Part shown: in pieces, positions 1-10,910 of the stretch
Layout of the letters: every line of letters starts with the position of its first letter
How positions within the stretch are numbered: position 1 is the stretch's first letter
Origin: Glycine soja
Taxonomy: Eukaryota; Streptophyta; Magnoliopsida; Fabales; Fabaceae
Assembly: GCF_004193775.1 (NCBI RefSeq)
Contig: NC_041016.1
Location: 39,230,547 to 39,294,546 of the forward strand
Reading direction: 5' to 3'
DNA: 64,000 bases
Made by a program: the position numbers and the translations under genes
Notes under the pieces: model-generated
The model's database searches: none
What the model saw: the letters and a program-made list of their open reading frames with translations, nothing else
What the model was told of the DNA's origin: nothing

Positions 1-1690
1 TAGCAAGAAACATAAGGCTTTGTGATCAATCGTGCGCCTCATTAAAGGATGGCAATGGTTTGTCACACTTTGGTATATGACCAAGCGAAACTTTCCTAAT
101 TTAAAGTCATAGAGTGATGCCAAGGGTCTATGGATCCTGCTGAAACTTGATGGCATGGGCTGATTCCAAAAGAATTTATACAACAAAGGCCACCCTTGGA
201 TTCAAAAGGAATCCTAAGGGGTCTGCATGAGCGACTAACATCAGATGTACCCTACTATAACAATTGTCTTTAGGCATTTTCTCTGAGTTCCTGGTCGAAT
301 GAGCTTTCTTCTCAAAAGTGCAAGTGCAAAACCTCGAGGATTCTCTTTTTTTATATTTACATTTTTTTTTCAACAATCACAAGCGTGTGCGGGTTCCATT
401 CCAGAATCCAAACCTGAAAGCCCAATTAGTCATTACTTGATCCACATGGGCTTTACTAGGCTTGTAACGTGGTCAAGGGTAAAAGGGATATGAAAGAAAG
501 GATTAGAGAGGCTCAAAGAGTGTTTGAGGGTTACATTGAGTAAGAACCTTGAGAGCGTTGCTTGTACCTTTTGGGTTGGGCTCTACTCCTTTTGTCTTAT
601 ACATTACCCTTATTGCACTTTTGTGTGTTCCTTGTAGAATCTGGAGATCTTTTGTCTCTCTTTTTCTTCACTCTCCTTTGGCGGATTTTATTTTCTTTTT
701 TTCTTTCATTATTGCCCAACTTCATGCATACGTTATTTGCACTGCTCTTCCCGCGGGTTTAGCGGTGGTTCCTACTCAAGGTTCCTATTTTTTTGTTTTT
801 TGGAAACAAATATGCTTTGGCTCGAAGGGGGTAGCAAGGGATAAATTAGTGTTTGGGATGTTGAAACATGGCCATGTGTCATTTCAAATCTTGACTATAT
901 ACTTTTAGTAGTTTGGATTTTGGGACCAAACCTCTGATAAACACGCTCCTGATTGTTTTTCCTTTTTTTTAATTTTTTATTAACCCTAATTTTTGCCTAG
1001 GCCGCCCTTTCGGGTTTTCGACCTACCAGGTGAGAACTTCTTATCTGCCCCTAGGTTCGCTTGAGGCTTATGCATGGTGCCTCTCATTGCCCCAGTGTAG
1101 GGCTCTGAGGTATCTATTGTTGTCTTTTGTCATGACCTTGTAGCAAGGAAAAAAGAAAGAAACTGTGCAGGTTCTCGAAAATGAATTTTCAAGGACGAGA
1201 AATATTTAAAGGATTTTCAATTGACAGATTAAGCCGAACGACTCTTGTTCTTGACAACTCACTTTTCTCTCAAAAAGAAAACTTTTAAGAATTAGGTCAC
1301 ATGAATGTATGTACTTCTTATTTTGATTTAAAACACAATCAATCAAATTTTTTCTTCTTTTTACTTTACTTGTCTTTTACAGCACCCCCATCAAACGTAT
1401 AGAATGAGCAGTATCTGATTGAACAGACTTGGAGATCAACTCAGGAGCGCAAGTCACTTGAGCAAACAAACCAATGGCTTACATTCACATTCCAGTAAAA
1501 GTTAAATAAGCAAAGATGTAATTGTGAGAGAATGAGATAAGGACATCAAATTTATCCATATTATTAGCATTGTGACTATTTTTTACAGTAATGACATAAA
1601 CTTGAAAATCCTAATGAGTCATTGGAGACATCTAACAACAACCTTCATATTGCCCCATGCATAGTGTTGCTTGACAACATCAGAATTCAC
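1..1690 (-). other. Non-coding 3' region of an Ogre/Tat-like relic
   Basis: There is no credible gene here. The right end (about 1641-1692) matches the sequence just after the integrase gene of the larger Ogre element (about 26491-26552): both contain ATTGCCCC and GCTTGACAACATC in the same order. This stretch is therefore the post-integrase untranslated region of a minus-strand Ogre-like element. The rest is T-rich low-complexity sequence. The short frames at 299-908 lack any recognisable domain. A 3' LTR boundary is not visible and may lie left of the window. Confidence 0.5.
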
Positions 1691-3486
1691 AAGTGATTGT
1701 CCTCCTCGAATTTCAGCCGGCCCGCATCAATTAGACTTTGCACCTTATGTTTCAAGGTCATACAATGCTCAATGGAATACCCCGGAACTCCTCCATGATA
1801 AGAACATGTTGCATTTAAGTTATATCCTCGGGAAAATGGAGGTTGAGAAAACTTTGTTGGGAGTATGGCTACCATTGCATTATTGAGTAAATATGGGAGC
1901 AAATTAGCATATGACACCAGAATTGGGGTGAATTCTACAGGCTTCTTTGCTGGAAAATTCCTTCCCTGGTTGGTGTTTTGGTTTGTGTTAAGGGTGGTGT
2001 TTGATATCAGATGTGTGACAGACGGATTTTGTGGCTGATTTAGGGGTGGCCTCTGTGGATGGTTGGGTGTTCTTGGCTAATAGGGTGGTGGGTAATGAGA
2101 AGGGCTGATATAGGCTGAGCATTGATATTGTTGAGCTGGTGGGAAATTTGGGCATGTATGGGTTCCTCCCTCCTTCTTACTCTCTCCATTTGCCCCAAGC
2201 TTCCTATTCATCAAAGCAGGATAATCAAATTTGCCTCTTCTCAGACCCACTTTGATCCTTTCGTAGGCGAAAACTAAATCGGCAAAGCTTGAAGGTGTGT
2301 ATCCCACCATCTTCTCATAGTAAAACACCAGTAACGTGTCTACTATCATTGTTATCATCTCCCTCTCCATCAAGGGAGATGCTACTTGGGCTGCCAAATC
2401 CCTCCACCTCTAAGGGTACTCCTTGAAAGACTCATGCTCCTTCTTGCACATGTTTTGCAATTGTGTTCTATCGGGAGCCATGTCAGAGTTGTATTGATAT
2501 TGCCTAATGAAAGCAGCCATTAAGTCCTTCCAAGAATGGATCCAAGAAGCTTCCAGGTTAGTATACTAGCTGACGACTACCCCAGTAAGACTTTCCTGGA
2601 AGAAATGCATCAACAATTTCTCATCTTTCACGTATGCCCCCATTTTTTTACAATACATCTTCAAGTGATTCTTGGGGCAAGTAGTCCCATTGTACTTATC
2701 GAAATTCGGCACCTTGAACTTCGGAGAGATAACGACATCAGGAACTAGGCATAACTCTGCCATGTCAGCAAAAGTATAATCTCCGCCTCCTTCAATGGCC
2801 CTTAGCCTTTCCTCTATATGATCAAATTTCTCCCTTTCCACCATGGCAGGAGGCAGTGTTTCCAACGCAAAAGGCAAGGGTTATGGTTATGGGCAATACT
2901 GAGAACCCCCAAAGTGTTTGGTAGGAGTATGCCACCAAATGTTTTCCCCTCAGTGGCACATCCAAGGTGAGGGTCGAAGTCGGCTAAAGTGTGGTCTCGG
3001 GGTGCTTCATGTGTCTCCCTCATGGGTTGAGAGACATGTGCATGATTAGATTGGAGTTGTTGGCTCTCAATGGGTATGGGTGCGGAGTTGTCGACATTCC
3101 CATCGAGAGTGTGTGCAACGTTGGGTGGTGTATAGTTGGGAGGCAAGCCATATGGTGGGAAGGAATGCTTGTTCTGAACTTTCACAAAATGGGGGTCACC
3201 CGCACTTCCCAACTCTTTGCCTCCCTGACCTATCATATCCGAGGCTAGATGATTTATTTGGTTAAGGCCAGATGGGTGAGTCGGGTCCACTTCTGTGGCA
3301 GCACTTACGGCAACAACTATAGCCGCATTGACCTCCATGATTCTTCTCATACTCATCATGACTTCCATCATTGTGGCCATTTGCTCTTTCATGGCCTCCA
3401 TGTCGGCTTTCATCTATTCTTGCACCTCCTCTATTTCACTCATTACTCTAGCTCTAGCACACATCCGGTAAGGGCACCGTAAAGCG
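1691..3486 (-). pseudogene. Ogre/Tat-type gag, broken
   Basis: Read on the minus strand, this is a Ty3-gypsy gag of the Ogre/Tat type. It begins near 3486 with a methionine-rich helical segment (MKADMEAMKEQMATMMEVM), continues to a retrotransposon gag core (GTTCPKNHLKMYCKKMGAY, 2566-2877) and then the conserved stretch around PLMEREMITMIVDTLLVFYY (2340-2400), and ends with a zinc-binding-like CSYHGGVPGYSIEHC segment (1687-1917). It is the same protein as the gag at 31211-33822, at moderate identity. Several shifts and stops break the frame, so it is not expressed as one protein. It runs straight into post-integrase sequence at about 1690-1697; protease, RT, RNase H and integrase are all missing. 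Confidence 0.8.
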
Positions 3487-3950
3487 CATTCTTTCCTTTT
3501 GATTACAATGATTGCAATCTGATTTCAAGGAAAAAATGCAATGAGCAATGCCACCAATGTGAAAAGAAAAAAATAAGCATGGATGTATGTGAATGATGCA
3601 TTGTTGAAGTATTGTGAATTTTACACAAGACATAGGGGCAAATCAATTTAGATTAAAACAACATTGTTCCTTACATCTTGCCAGAGTCAAAGTGAAACTG
3701 GAAATAAACATGGACATCAAGAGTCCTTAATTTAAGTAAATTATTTAGCTCAATCATATGTTGGCAGTAGACAAAAAAGCAATGTAACTCAATCCATCTT
3801 CTGCCCCAACTTTTTGCAAGTTGGTTACTTCCATACTTGACCTTGACTTGATGAAAACCTTTTCTTAAAAGCATGTGCTTGGTTCGACCCCATAATCCAA
3901 GGAATAGGAATTTTGATTTTTCAATACTTCGACAACCTATCAAAAGAGAT
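3487..3950 (-). other. Ogre ORF1-gag spacer and possible ORF1 tail
   Basis: This is non-coding or decayed sequence upstream of the gag relic. On the minus strand, around 3740-3800, it reads YCQHMIELNNLL. This resembles the C-terminal YYQHMIDLMAHI of the ORF1 protein in the larger Ogre element (near 34000), so the stretch probably holds the end of ORF1 plus the ORF1-gag spacer. Element A cuts it off at 3951. The match is short and tentative. Confidence 0.35.
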
Positions 3951-4858
3951 TGATGGAAGCTTTCTTGTGGGGCTTCTATGGAGGCTGGATCTTTGAGCTT
4001 CAATGAGGTCCTTTAATGGTGATTTTCCACCATGGAGATACAGCGTAAGACAAAGGAGAAGAGGTGAGAGGAGGCGCCATCCACTAGGGAATAAGCCATG
4101 AAAGAAAGAGCTTCACCACCAAGATGAGCCTTGGATAAGAAGCTTGGAGAGGATGCTTCAATGGAGGAAAAGAAAGAGGGAGAGAAAGAGAGAGGGGGGA
4201 GCACGAAATTGAAGGAAGAAAAAGGGAGAGAAGTTGAACTTTGAGTTGTGTCTCACAAGACTCTCATTCATTAAAGTTACAACAAGTGTTACACATGCTT
4301 CTATTGATAGACTAAGTAGCTTCCTTGAGAAGCTTTCTTGAGAAAACTTCCTTGAGAATCTTCTTTGAGAAAACTTCCTTGAGAAGTTAGAGCTTAGCTA
4401 CACACACTCCTCTCATAACTAAACTCACCTCCTTGAGAAGTTTCCTTAAGAAGATTCCTAAAGAAGCTAGAGCTTAGCTACACATACCTCTCTTATAGCT
4501 AAGCTCACCTCCTTGAGATGAGAAGCTAGAGCTTAGCTACACACCTCCTATAATAGCTAAGCTCACCCCCATGACAAAATACATGAAAATACAAAAAAAA
4601 AATCACTACTACAAAGGCTATCCAAAATGCCTCGAAATACAAGGCTAAAACCCTATATTACTAGAATGGCCAAAATACAAAGCCCAAACAAAGGAAAAAC
4701 CTATTATAATATTTACAAAGATAAGCGGGCTCATACTTAGCCCATGGGCTCAAAATCTACCCTAAGGTTCATGAGAACCCTAGGGCCTTCTTTAGTAGCT
4801 CTAGCCCAAGCCTCTTGCAGTCTTCTATCCAATACCCTTGGGGGGTAGGATTGCATCA
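3951..4858 (-). repeat. 3' LTR of element A, 908 bp
   Basis: It is bounded by TGATGGAAGC and GGATTGCATCA. The first ~290 bp are nearly identical to the truncated right LTR at 7101. At 4385-4565 there are about three imperfect copies of a 60-80 bp unit built around GAGCTTAGCTACACA. Purines on the minus strand (GGTGGAGGGGA, just right of 4858) form the polypurine tract. Confidence 0.85.
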
Positions 4859-5196
4859 TCCCCTCCACCTTGGAAAGGATTTGACCTCAAATCCCGAGGT
4901 TTTTCATACTCTGGGCTCCTTCCCTCGACACCTGTAAGGAGAATAAAAACATATGTATTAGTGGTGTTGGGTATGTTAGAGTAGGGTAAGGTCTGAAAAC
5001 CCATTTCCTGGGCATCTTCCCATGAAGGAACATGGTTCCTCACTAACTCAATGAGTGGTGCTACAAGTATAGAAAAATATGGAACAAACCTTTTGTAAAA
5101 GTTTGTTAAGTCATGGAAGCCCCAAATTTTTCTTATACTTGGTGGAGTGGGCCACTCAGGAATGACCTTTATTCTCTTAGGTGAATGATGACTCAT
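4859..5196 (-). pseudogene. Vestigial gag start fused to RT tail, element A
   Basis: A 123-codon minus-strand frame (4825-5196) runs into the LTR. It starts MSHHS, matching the MSLHS start of element B's gag, and jumps at once to PKRIKVIPEWPTPPSIRKIW, the C-terminal 'connection' part of a Ty3-gypsy RT (thumb region: DLTNFYKRFVPYF, APLIELV). About 1.35 kb of gag and RT present in element B is absent between those points. It has no catalytic residues. It is either a deletion scar or a minimal retained ORF. Confidence 0.7.
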
Positions 5197-7084
5197 GTTG
5201 GTTCCTAAGTTGTGCTTCTTTCTTGTTGGAGGTTTGAAAACAAAAGGTAAAAGAAACTATGGTTGAAACTAGCCAAAATAAACACTAAAAGAGGTGTGAA
5301 AGATAAGGTAAAAAAACTAATTGGTAAAAGGAAAGCTATCTAGGCGGTTTGACAATGGAAGGTAAAGGAAATAAGCTATGAAAGTAACCAAGAAATGTAA
5401 ACTAGGCGAATCCTAAGAGTGTTTGGATGACCACATTCAAGGTTCCCAACAAAACACTCACTATCCTAAGGAAAAATTGCCTAAAATTATTACACACAAA
5501 TGGAAGTTTGGTAACCTATTGGAGGCTCCCAACACACTTCCAATGAAAGGCCTTTTTGTTACAAAACTTGAAAGCAATGAAGGTAAGTAAATTGCAAATT
5601 ACAAAATTACAAAACGGTCCTCAATATTGGTGGTTGTTCTCTCTTTGGTGATTCATTCAATTTGGAATGCTTCTTAGTCCAATAGCTCTTAAGGTGGTTG
5701 GCCCCTTTCTTCTTGACTCAAATTCTTCAAGGGATGGCACCAATCCTGCTTCCAATTCCCTATATGGCAACCCACAAACAAGGAAACAAAGAGACAAGCA
5801 ATAACCAAAGTCCAAAAAAAATGAAATGAAAGCTAAACCAATGGATTTTTAACAAGACAATTTTTCAAGGATTATTCAACAATTAAAGCAATGAAAAGGA
5901 CATAGAAGCAAGCTAGGACTCAAAGAGAAACTTAGAATGGCTCTAGAGTAGAGTAAAAAAAACTAAAAAAAAAAGACTCAACAAACCTCTAGCTTTGGCA
6001 CTTGTTTTCACAGTAATTTTCAATTGAAATTTAGGAACTAAGATTGGTATAAGATAGGAACCAATTATAGAATAAATTTTGAGCCAAAACAACAAGCACA
6101 CTTCCCTTTCACTTTTTTTTTCTGGATACTGATTTTTCTGCCAACTTGTGTGATTTTTCTTATTTTTTACTTTTATCCAAACCACCTGGTTCTTTTTTTA
6201 TAATTTCTTCAGATGTCTAGAAAATTCAGTAAACATTTCAGCTCAAAATTCAAAGTAACCAATTCTCTGTAATTTTTACAAGATTGTATGTCCAAGCTGA
6301 CAGCACCAGCGATTTTTTTTTAAGCATGGTATATTGATTGCCTTGGGCTTACTTTCAACCTTCCTATGTATGTTGAACTCACTAGGAGTGTTTACCACAG
6401 TTTTAGGAGTTCCATATTCACTTAGGATCAACATTTCAGCCAGCAATTCAATCACCAAAACTCAAATTCACAATAGACACAATCAAAAGGAAACCTAAAA
6501 GTTCAAGAAAAGGTTCACAATCAAAGACTCTCTAAGAATTTTGCATGAACATGTTAAGGACTAATTAACATGAAAGATTTGACTCAAATCAAATAATAGG
6601 CTAAAAGAATTTCATACACTAATGAACAAATGAGTTAGACAAAGAAACAAGAAAATAAAATTCAGCACAACATAAGAAATCTTATGTGACAAGTTTCATG
6701 ACTAGACATGACTTCTATGACAAAACTACAATAGGTGAACAAGTCACTCTAGATTTTTGAGGTTTTCTTCTACTTTAATATTTTTGTAAGAATTTTATGG
6801 TTTAGGTTTCAGCCACAAAAAAATAACAAGACAAAACTCAAAGGAACCTAAACTCAACACAATTCATGGTTCAAGAACAAGAACAATAAATTTGAACCAT
6901 AGAAAATCAAATCTAGCTTCTATAGCAAGTTTAATCGGTGGAAACTCTGAAGAATCATGTTAACAACATTTAGCACAAGACATGTGAGGAGATACATGGA
7001 GAAAAATGAAGAAACAACAATGGAAGAGAAGGTAAAGCAAAAAAAAATTAATGGAGGTTTAAGGAGCACCTACATGAAGCTATT
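5197..7084 (-). other. Long untranslated leader of element A
   Basis: The ~1.9 kb between the primer site and the vestigial ORF is AT-rich and has no domain-bearing frame. It is collinear with 17573-19475 in element B; shared landmarks include a run of T followed by TCTGG and GATTTTTCTGCCAACTTG. The retained length of the leader, against the shrunken coding part, suggests it carries cis functions such as packaging. That is an inference. Confidence 0.6.
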
Positions 7085-7098
7085 GTGCTCTGATACCA
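7085..7098 (-). other. Primer binding site, tRNA-iMet type
   Basis: The minus strand reads TGGTATCAGAGCAC two bases inside the 5' LTR (7101). This matches the usual plant initiator-Met primer site and fixes element A's orientation as minus. Confidence 0.85.
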
Positions 7099-7100
7099 CT

Positions 7101-7437
7101 TGATGGAAGCTTGGTTGTGGGGCTTCTATGGAGGCTGTATCTTTGAGCTTCAATGAGGTCCTTTAATGGTGATTTTCCACCATGGAGATGCAGCGGAAGA
7201 AAAAGGAGAAGAGGTGAGAGGAGGCGCCATCCACTAGGGAATAAGCCATGAAAGAAAGAGCTTCACCACCAAGATGAGCCTTGGATAAGAAGCTTGGAGA
7301 GGATGCTTCAATGGAGGAAAAGAAAGAGGGAGAGAAAGAGAGAGGCGAGAGCACAAAACTGAAGGAAGAAAAAGGGAGAGAAGTTGAACTTTGAGTTGTG
7401 TCTCACAAGACTCTCATTCATCAAAGTTACAACAAGT
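7101..7437 (-). repeat. 5' LTR of element A, truncated
   Basis: It begins TGATGGAAGCTT and follows the left LTR for 337 bp with few mismatches, then ends abruptly where the first 326-bp tandem unit starts (7438). The missing ~570 bp were lost in a deletion or rearrangement that joined the LTR to the array. Confidence 0.85.
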
Positions 7438-9160
7438 AAAAGAATGTTTATACGGATAACCACTTGGGTATTTTCGCCTGCCCCCTAACCTCACGGGTTA
7501 GTGCTTGACAGAGGTAGTCTGCGCGGAAGATGACATAAATCTCCATGCGTCAATGGGCTCGCTTTCCTCTGGTTGACAAAAGGTGCGGATAACCATAAGG
7601 TACCCTCGCATGTTATTTGAACCCGCCGTCTCTGGATGACAAAGGTGCAGATGACAATGTTAGTCTCTGCGTGTCAACAGGCTCACTTGCCTCTGGTTGA
7701 CAAAGGGTGCAGAAGACGACGTTAGTCTCTGCATGCTATCAGGCGTTGAGTCTTACAGATAGCAAAAGAATGTTTATACGGATAACCACTTGGGTATTTC
7801 CGCCTACCCCCTAACCTCACGGGTTAGTGCTTGACAGAGGTAGTCTGCGCGGAAGATGACGTAAATCTCTGTGCGTCAATGGGCTCGCTTGCCTCTGGTT
7901 GACAAAAGGTGCGGATAACCATAAGGTACCCCCGCATGTCATTGGACCCACCGTCTCTAGATGACAAAGGTGCAGATGACAATGTTAGTCTTTGCGTGTC
8001 AACGGGCTCACTTGCCTCTGGTAGACAAAGGGTGCAGAAGACGATGTTCGTCTCTGCATGCTATCAGGCGTTGAGTCTTACATATAGCAAAAGAATGTTT
8101 ATACGGATAACCACTTGGGTATTTCCGCCTGCCCCCTAACCTCATGGGTTAGTGCTTGACAGAGGTAGTTTGCACGGAAGATGACGTAAATCTCCGCGTG
8201 TCAACGGGCTCGCTTGCCTCTAGTTGACAAAAGGTGCGGATAAGCATAAGGTACCCCCGCATGTTATCGAACTCGTCGTCTCTGGATGACAAAGGTGCAG
8301 ATGACAATGTTCGTCTTTGCGTGTCAATGGGCTCGCTTGCCTCTGGTTGACAAAAGGGTGCAAAAGACGACGTTAGTCTCTACATGCTATCAGGCGTTGA
8401 GTCTAACAGATAGCAAAAGAATGTTTATACGGATAACCACTTGGGTATTTCCGCCTGCCCCCTAACCTCACAGGTTAGTGCTTGACAGAGGTAGTTTGCG
8501 CGGAAGATGATGTAAATCTCCGCGTGTCAACGGGCTCGCTTGCCTCTAGTTGACAAAAGGTGTGGATAAGCATAAGGTACCCCCGCATGTTATCGGATTC
8601 ACCGTCTCTGGATGACAAAGGTGCAGATGACAATGTTCGTCTTTGCGTGTCAATGGGCTCGCTTGCCTCTGGTTGACAAAAGGGTGCAAAAGACGATGTT
8701 AGTCTCTGCATGCTATCAGGCGTTGAGTCTAACAGATAGCAAAAGAATGTTTATACGGATAACCACTTGGGTATTTCCGCCTGCCCCCTAACCTCAAGGG
8801 TTAGTGCTTGACATAGGTAGTTTGCGCGGAAGATGATGTAAATCTCCGTGTGTCAACGGGCTCGCTTGCCTCTAATTGACAAAAGGTGCGGATAACCATA
8901 AGGTACCCCCGCATGTTATCGGACTCACTGTCTCTGGATGACAAAGGTGCAGATGACAATGTTAGTCTCTGCGTGTCAACGGGCGCACTTGCCTCTGGTT
9001 GACAAAGGGTGCTGAAGACGACGTTAGTCTCTACATGCCATCAGGCATTGAGTCTTACAAATAGCAAAAGAATGTTTATACGGATAACCACTTGGGTATT
9101 TCCGCCTGCCCCCTAACCTCACGGGTTAGTGCTTGACAGAGGTAGTCTGGTGCGTAGAAA
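7438..9160. repeat. Tandem array, ~326-bp monomer, ~5.3 copies
   Basis: The word AAAAGAATGTTTATACGG starts at 7438, 7764, 8089, 8415, 8741 and 9066, giving periods of 326, 325, 326, 326 and 325 bp. The last copy breaks off near 9150. Within a monomer, shorter units built on CTCTGGTTGACAAA, GGTGC and TGTCAACGGGCTC recur about every 65-100 bp, so the monomer itself arose from smaller repeats. No unit encodes a protein. Ogre/Tat elements are known to carry tandem repeats near their 3' ends that can seed satellites; an Ogre-LTR-like stretch follows at 9223-9294. Confidence 0.93.
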
Positions 9161-10690
9161 TTACTTGTGTATCTCCGCGTGTCACCTGAACTCAGGGTCT
9201 GTATGACAGAGATTGTAGGGCGGCCGACAAAAGCGAGGCTCTTGCTCCTACGTATCCTCAATTTGCGGTGAGGAACTCAGACTTATGTAGTTCTTGATAA
9301 CTGTGAGACTAAAATAGTCTCGGTATTTTCTTCACCAAAATGCGAACATGCTTTAGTAAAGAGACAAAACTTCCAAGTGATCAGAGCAACATATGCTTTT
9401 TTGGATGAAAAACCATGTGTCTATCGGGGAAGGAGAGTATGCTGATGAAATTCTCTCATAACCATAAATGAGATTTTGGATGTTAGCATTTTGTTTCTAA
9501 ATGACCATTTAGAGGAAACACTGGGTTCAACAAAAATAAAAGAAAATCACTCAAAGTGTATCAACCTCACACAGGTAAGTGTTTTATCCTAATTCTGAAC
9601 CATAGATATGTCATGACATTGATTTTGCAAATCATTTCCTATCAAATCAAAGATTACATGCGTGATGATGGATCAATAGGACTTTTTCTTGGGAATGGTT
9701 TGTTTCTTCGTGGGAATTTTGGCTTTGAGTGTTCTTGGCCTTTTCCTTTTCTGTTTTTGTTTAGTGTGAGGTGAACAAGCCATCGACGGACAGGATTTTG
9801 GTTGGCAATCAAAGGGAGAGGACCACTTTAGGTCGTGGTTTCCTTTCTTTTTTCGTTTACTTGGTGACAATTTTGTATTGTTCAGATATTGTCTGGTCCA
9901 AAGACCTTTCTGCATATTTCTTCTGTTTTCTTCCGATCCTTGATCGGGAATTTTCTTTCTTTTTTGATTTCTCTCAATCTTTGATTGGGAATTTTCTCTT
10001 TTTGTTTCCTCCCGCTCTTTTGATTGGGAACTTTCTTTTTTTATTTTCTCCTGCTCTTTTGATTGGGAACTTTCTTTTTTTTTCTTTTCTTCCAAGGGCA
10101 AGGATTGACATTCTCACCCTGGTTCAAGGTTTATGGGAAGTTGGGATTTTGGCTCAAGGCTTGTAGAACGGCTGGACATGATATATGTCAGGGTTTGGCC
10201 AGCGGTTCAGAGATAAAGGGGATGTCCCACATTATTTCCATGATACATATGCAACAATGATGATTAGGAAATTTTATGCAAAACTGGTCATGCATGCATC
10301 CATGTGGACACTCAAGCATCAAGTTTTATGGTCATGTGACACTAGGGCTCAGGATTCATTTTCTCTATTTAAGTCAACCCAGTGTTTCCAAAATATGTTC
10401 TTTTATCAATTCATGCATTCTTCTGAGTGTATTTTGGGCGTTCGGCAAAATTTTCACAGCATTCACTCTTCAGGTGTATTACACACATTTTCTTTCGAAA
10501 ACTGGTTATGATCAGTGAATTTTTTTTTCAAAGAAAAGCTGGAAGTTATCTCTTTTTAAAAGCATGTTGGTTTTTTAGCTAGACAACTTTTTTTTCTTTT
10601 TTTCTCTTTTTTTTCTTCCCCCCCCCCCCCTTTTTTTGAGTTATTATCATTTGTTTATTTCCTTTTTTCTTTTTCTCTCTAAAAAGGTCG
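9161..10690. other. Relic LTR-like region with short tandem repeats
   Basis: There is no gene. Positions 9223-9294 match 37043-37116 inside the Ogre 5' LTR (shared words CTTGCTCCTACGTAT, CTCAATT, GTAGTTCTT), so this is part of an Ogre-type LTR from another subfamily. At about 9945-10085 four imperfect ~35-bp copies of a TTTGATTGGGAAYTTTCTTTTT unit occur; the lysine- and glutamate-rich minus-strand frame there (9673-10101) is a product of that repeat. A run of 13 C lies at 10618-10630. Confidence 0.55.
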
Positions 10691-10910
10691 TGCGAACGAG
10701 GGCACACACTACCTACTTACGTCTAACCACAAAGTAAACGAAAAAACGCACGAAATGGTAAGTCGCAAAAAAACGGTGACGAAATAACTGAGAGCCATAA
10801 CGCCAAACTTTAGCAGAAACAAAAACAGTAACTGAAAACAGTAATGTTAGTAACAACATAGACAATGACAGAAAACAATAATGTTAATAACAAAAGTACG
10901 GTGACCTTGG

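Larger units (their letters stand above)
3951..7437 (-). mobile_element. Non-autonomous gypsy-like element A (truncated)
   Basis: This LTR element lies on the minus strand. Direct repeats begin TGATGGAAGC at 3951 and at 7101; the left copy ends GGATTGCATCA at 4858. A tRNA-iMet-type primer site lies just inside the right LTR (7085-7098), and a purine-rich tract abuts the left LTR, so the right LTR is the 5' one. The internal region is only 2.24 kb and has lost nearly all of gag and most of RT. It is homologous throughout to element B (14939-20455), whose internal region is 1.35 kb longer. The right LTR stops after 337 bp at the 326-bp tandem array, so no target duplication can be checked. Confidence 0.85.

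Noticed and set aside
4013..4204. 63-residue frame almost repeated at 7163-7354
   Set aside because: It is LTR sequence of element A in both places; low-complexity serine/phenylalanine composition, not a gene.
7438..9160. Could the 326-bp array be a CRISPR array or a tandem gene cluster?
   Set aside because: Units are contiguous with no unique spacers, in a plant context, and no unit has a conserved open frame.
9673..10101. 142-residue lysine-, glutamate- and serine-rich minus-strand frame
   Set aside because: Product of the ~35-bp TTTGATTGGGAAYTTTC tandem repeat; no domain and no start context.
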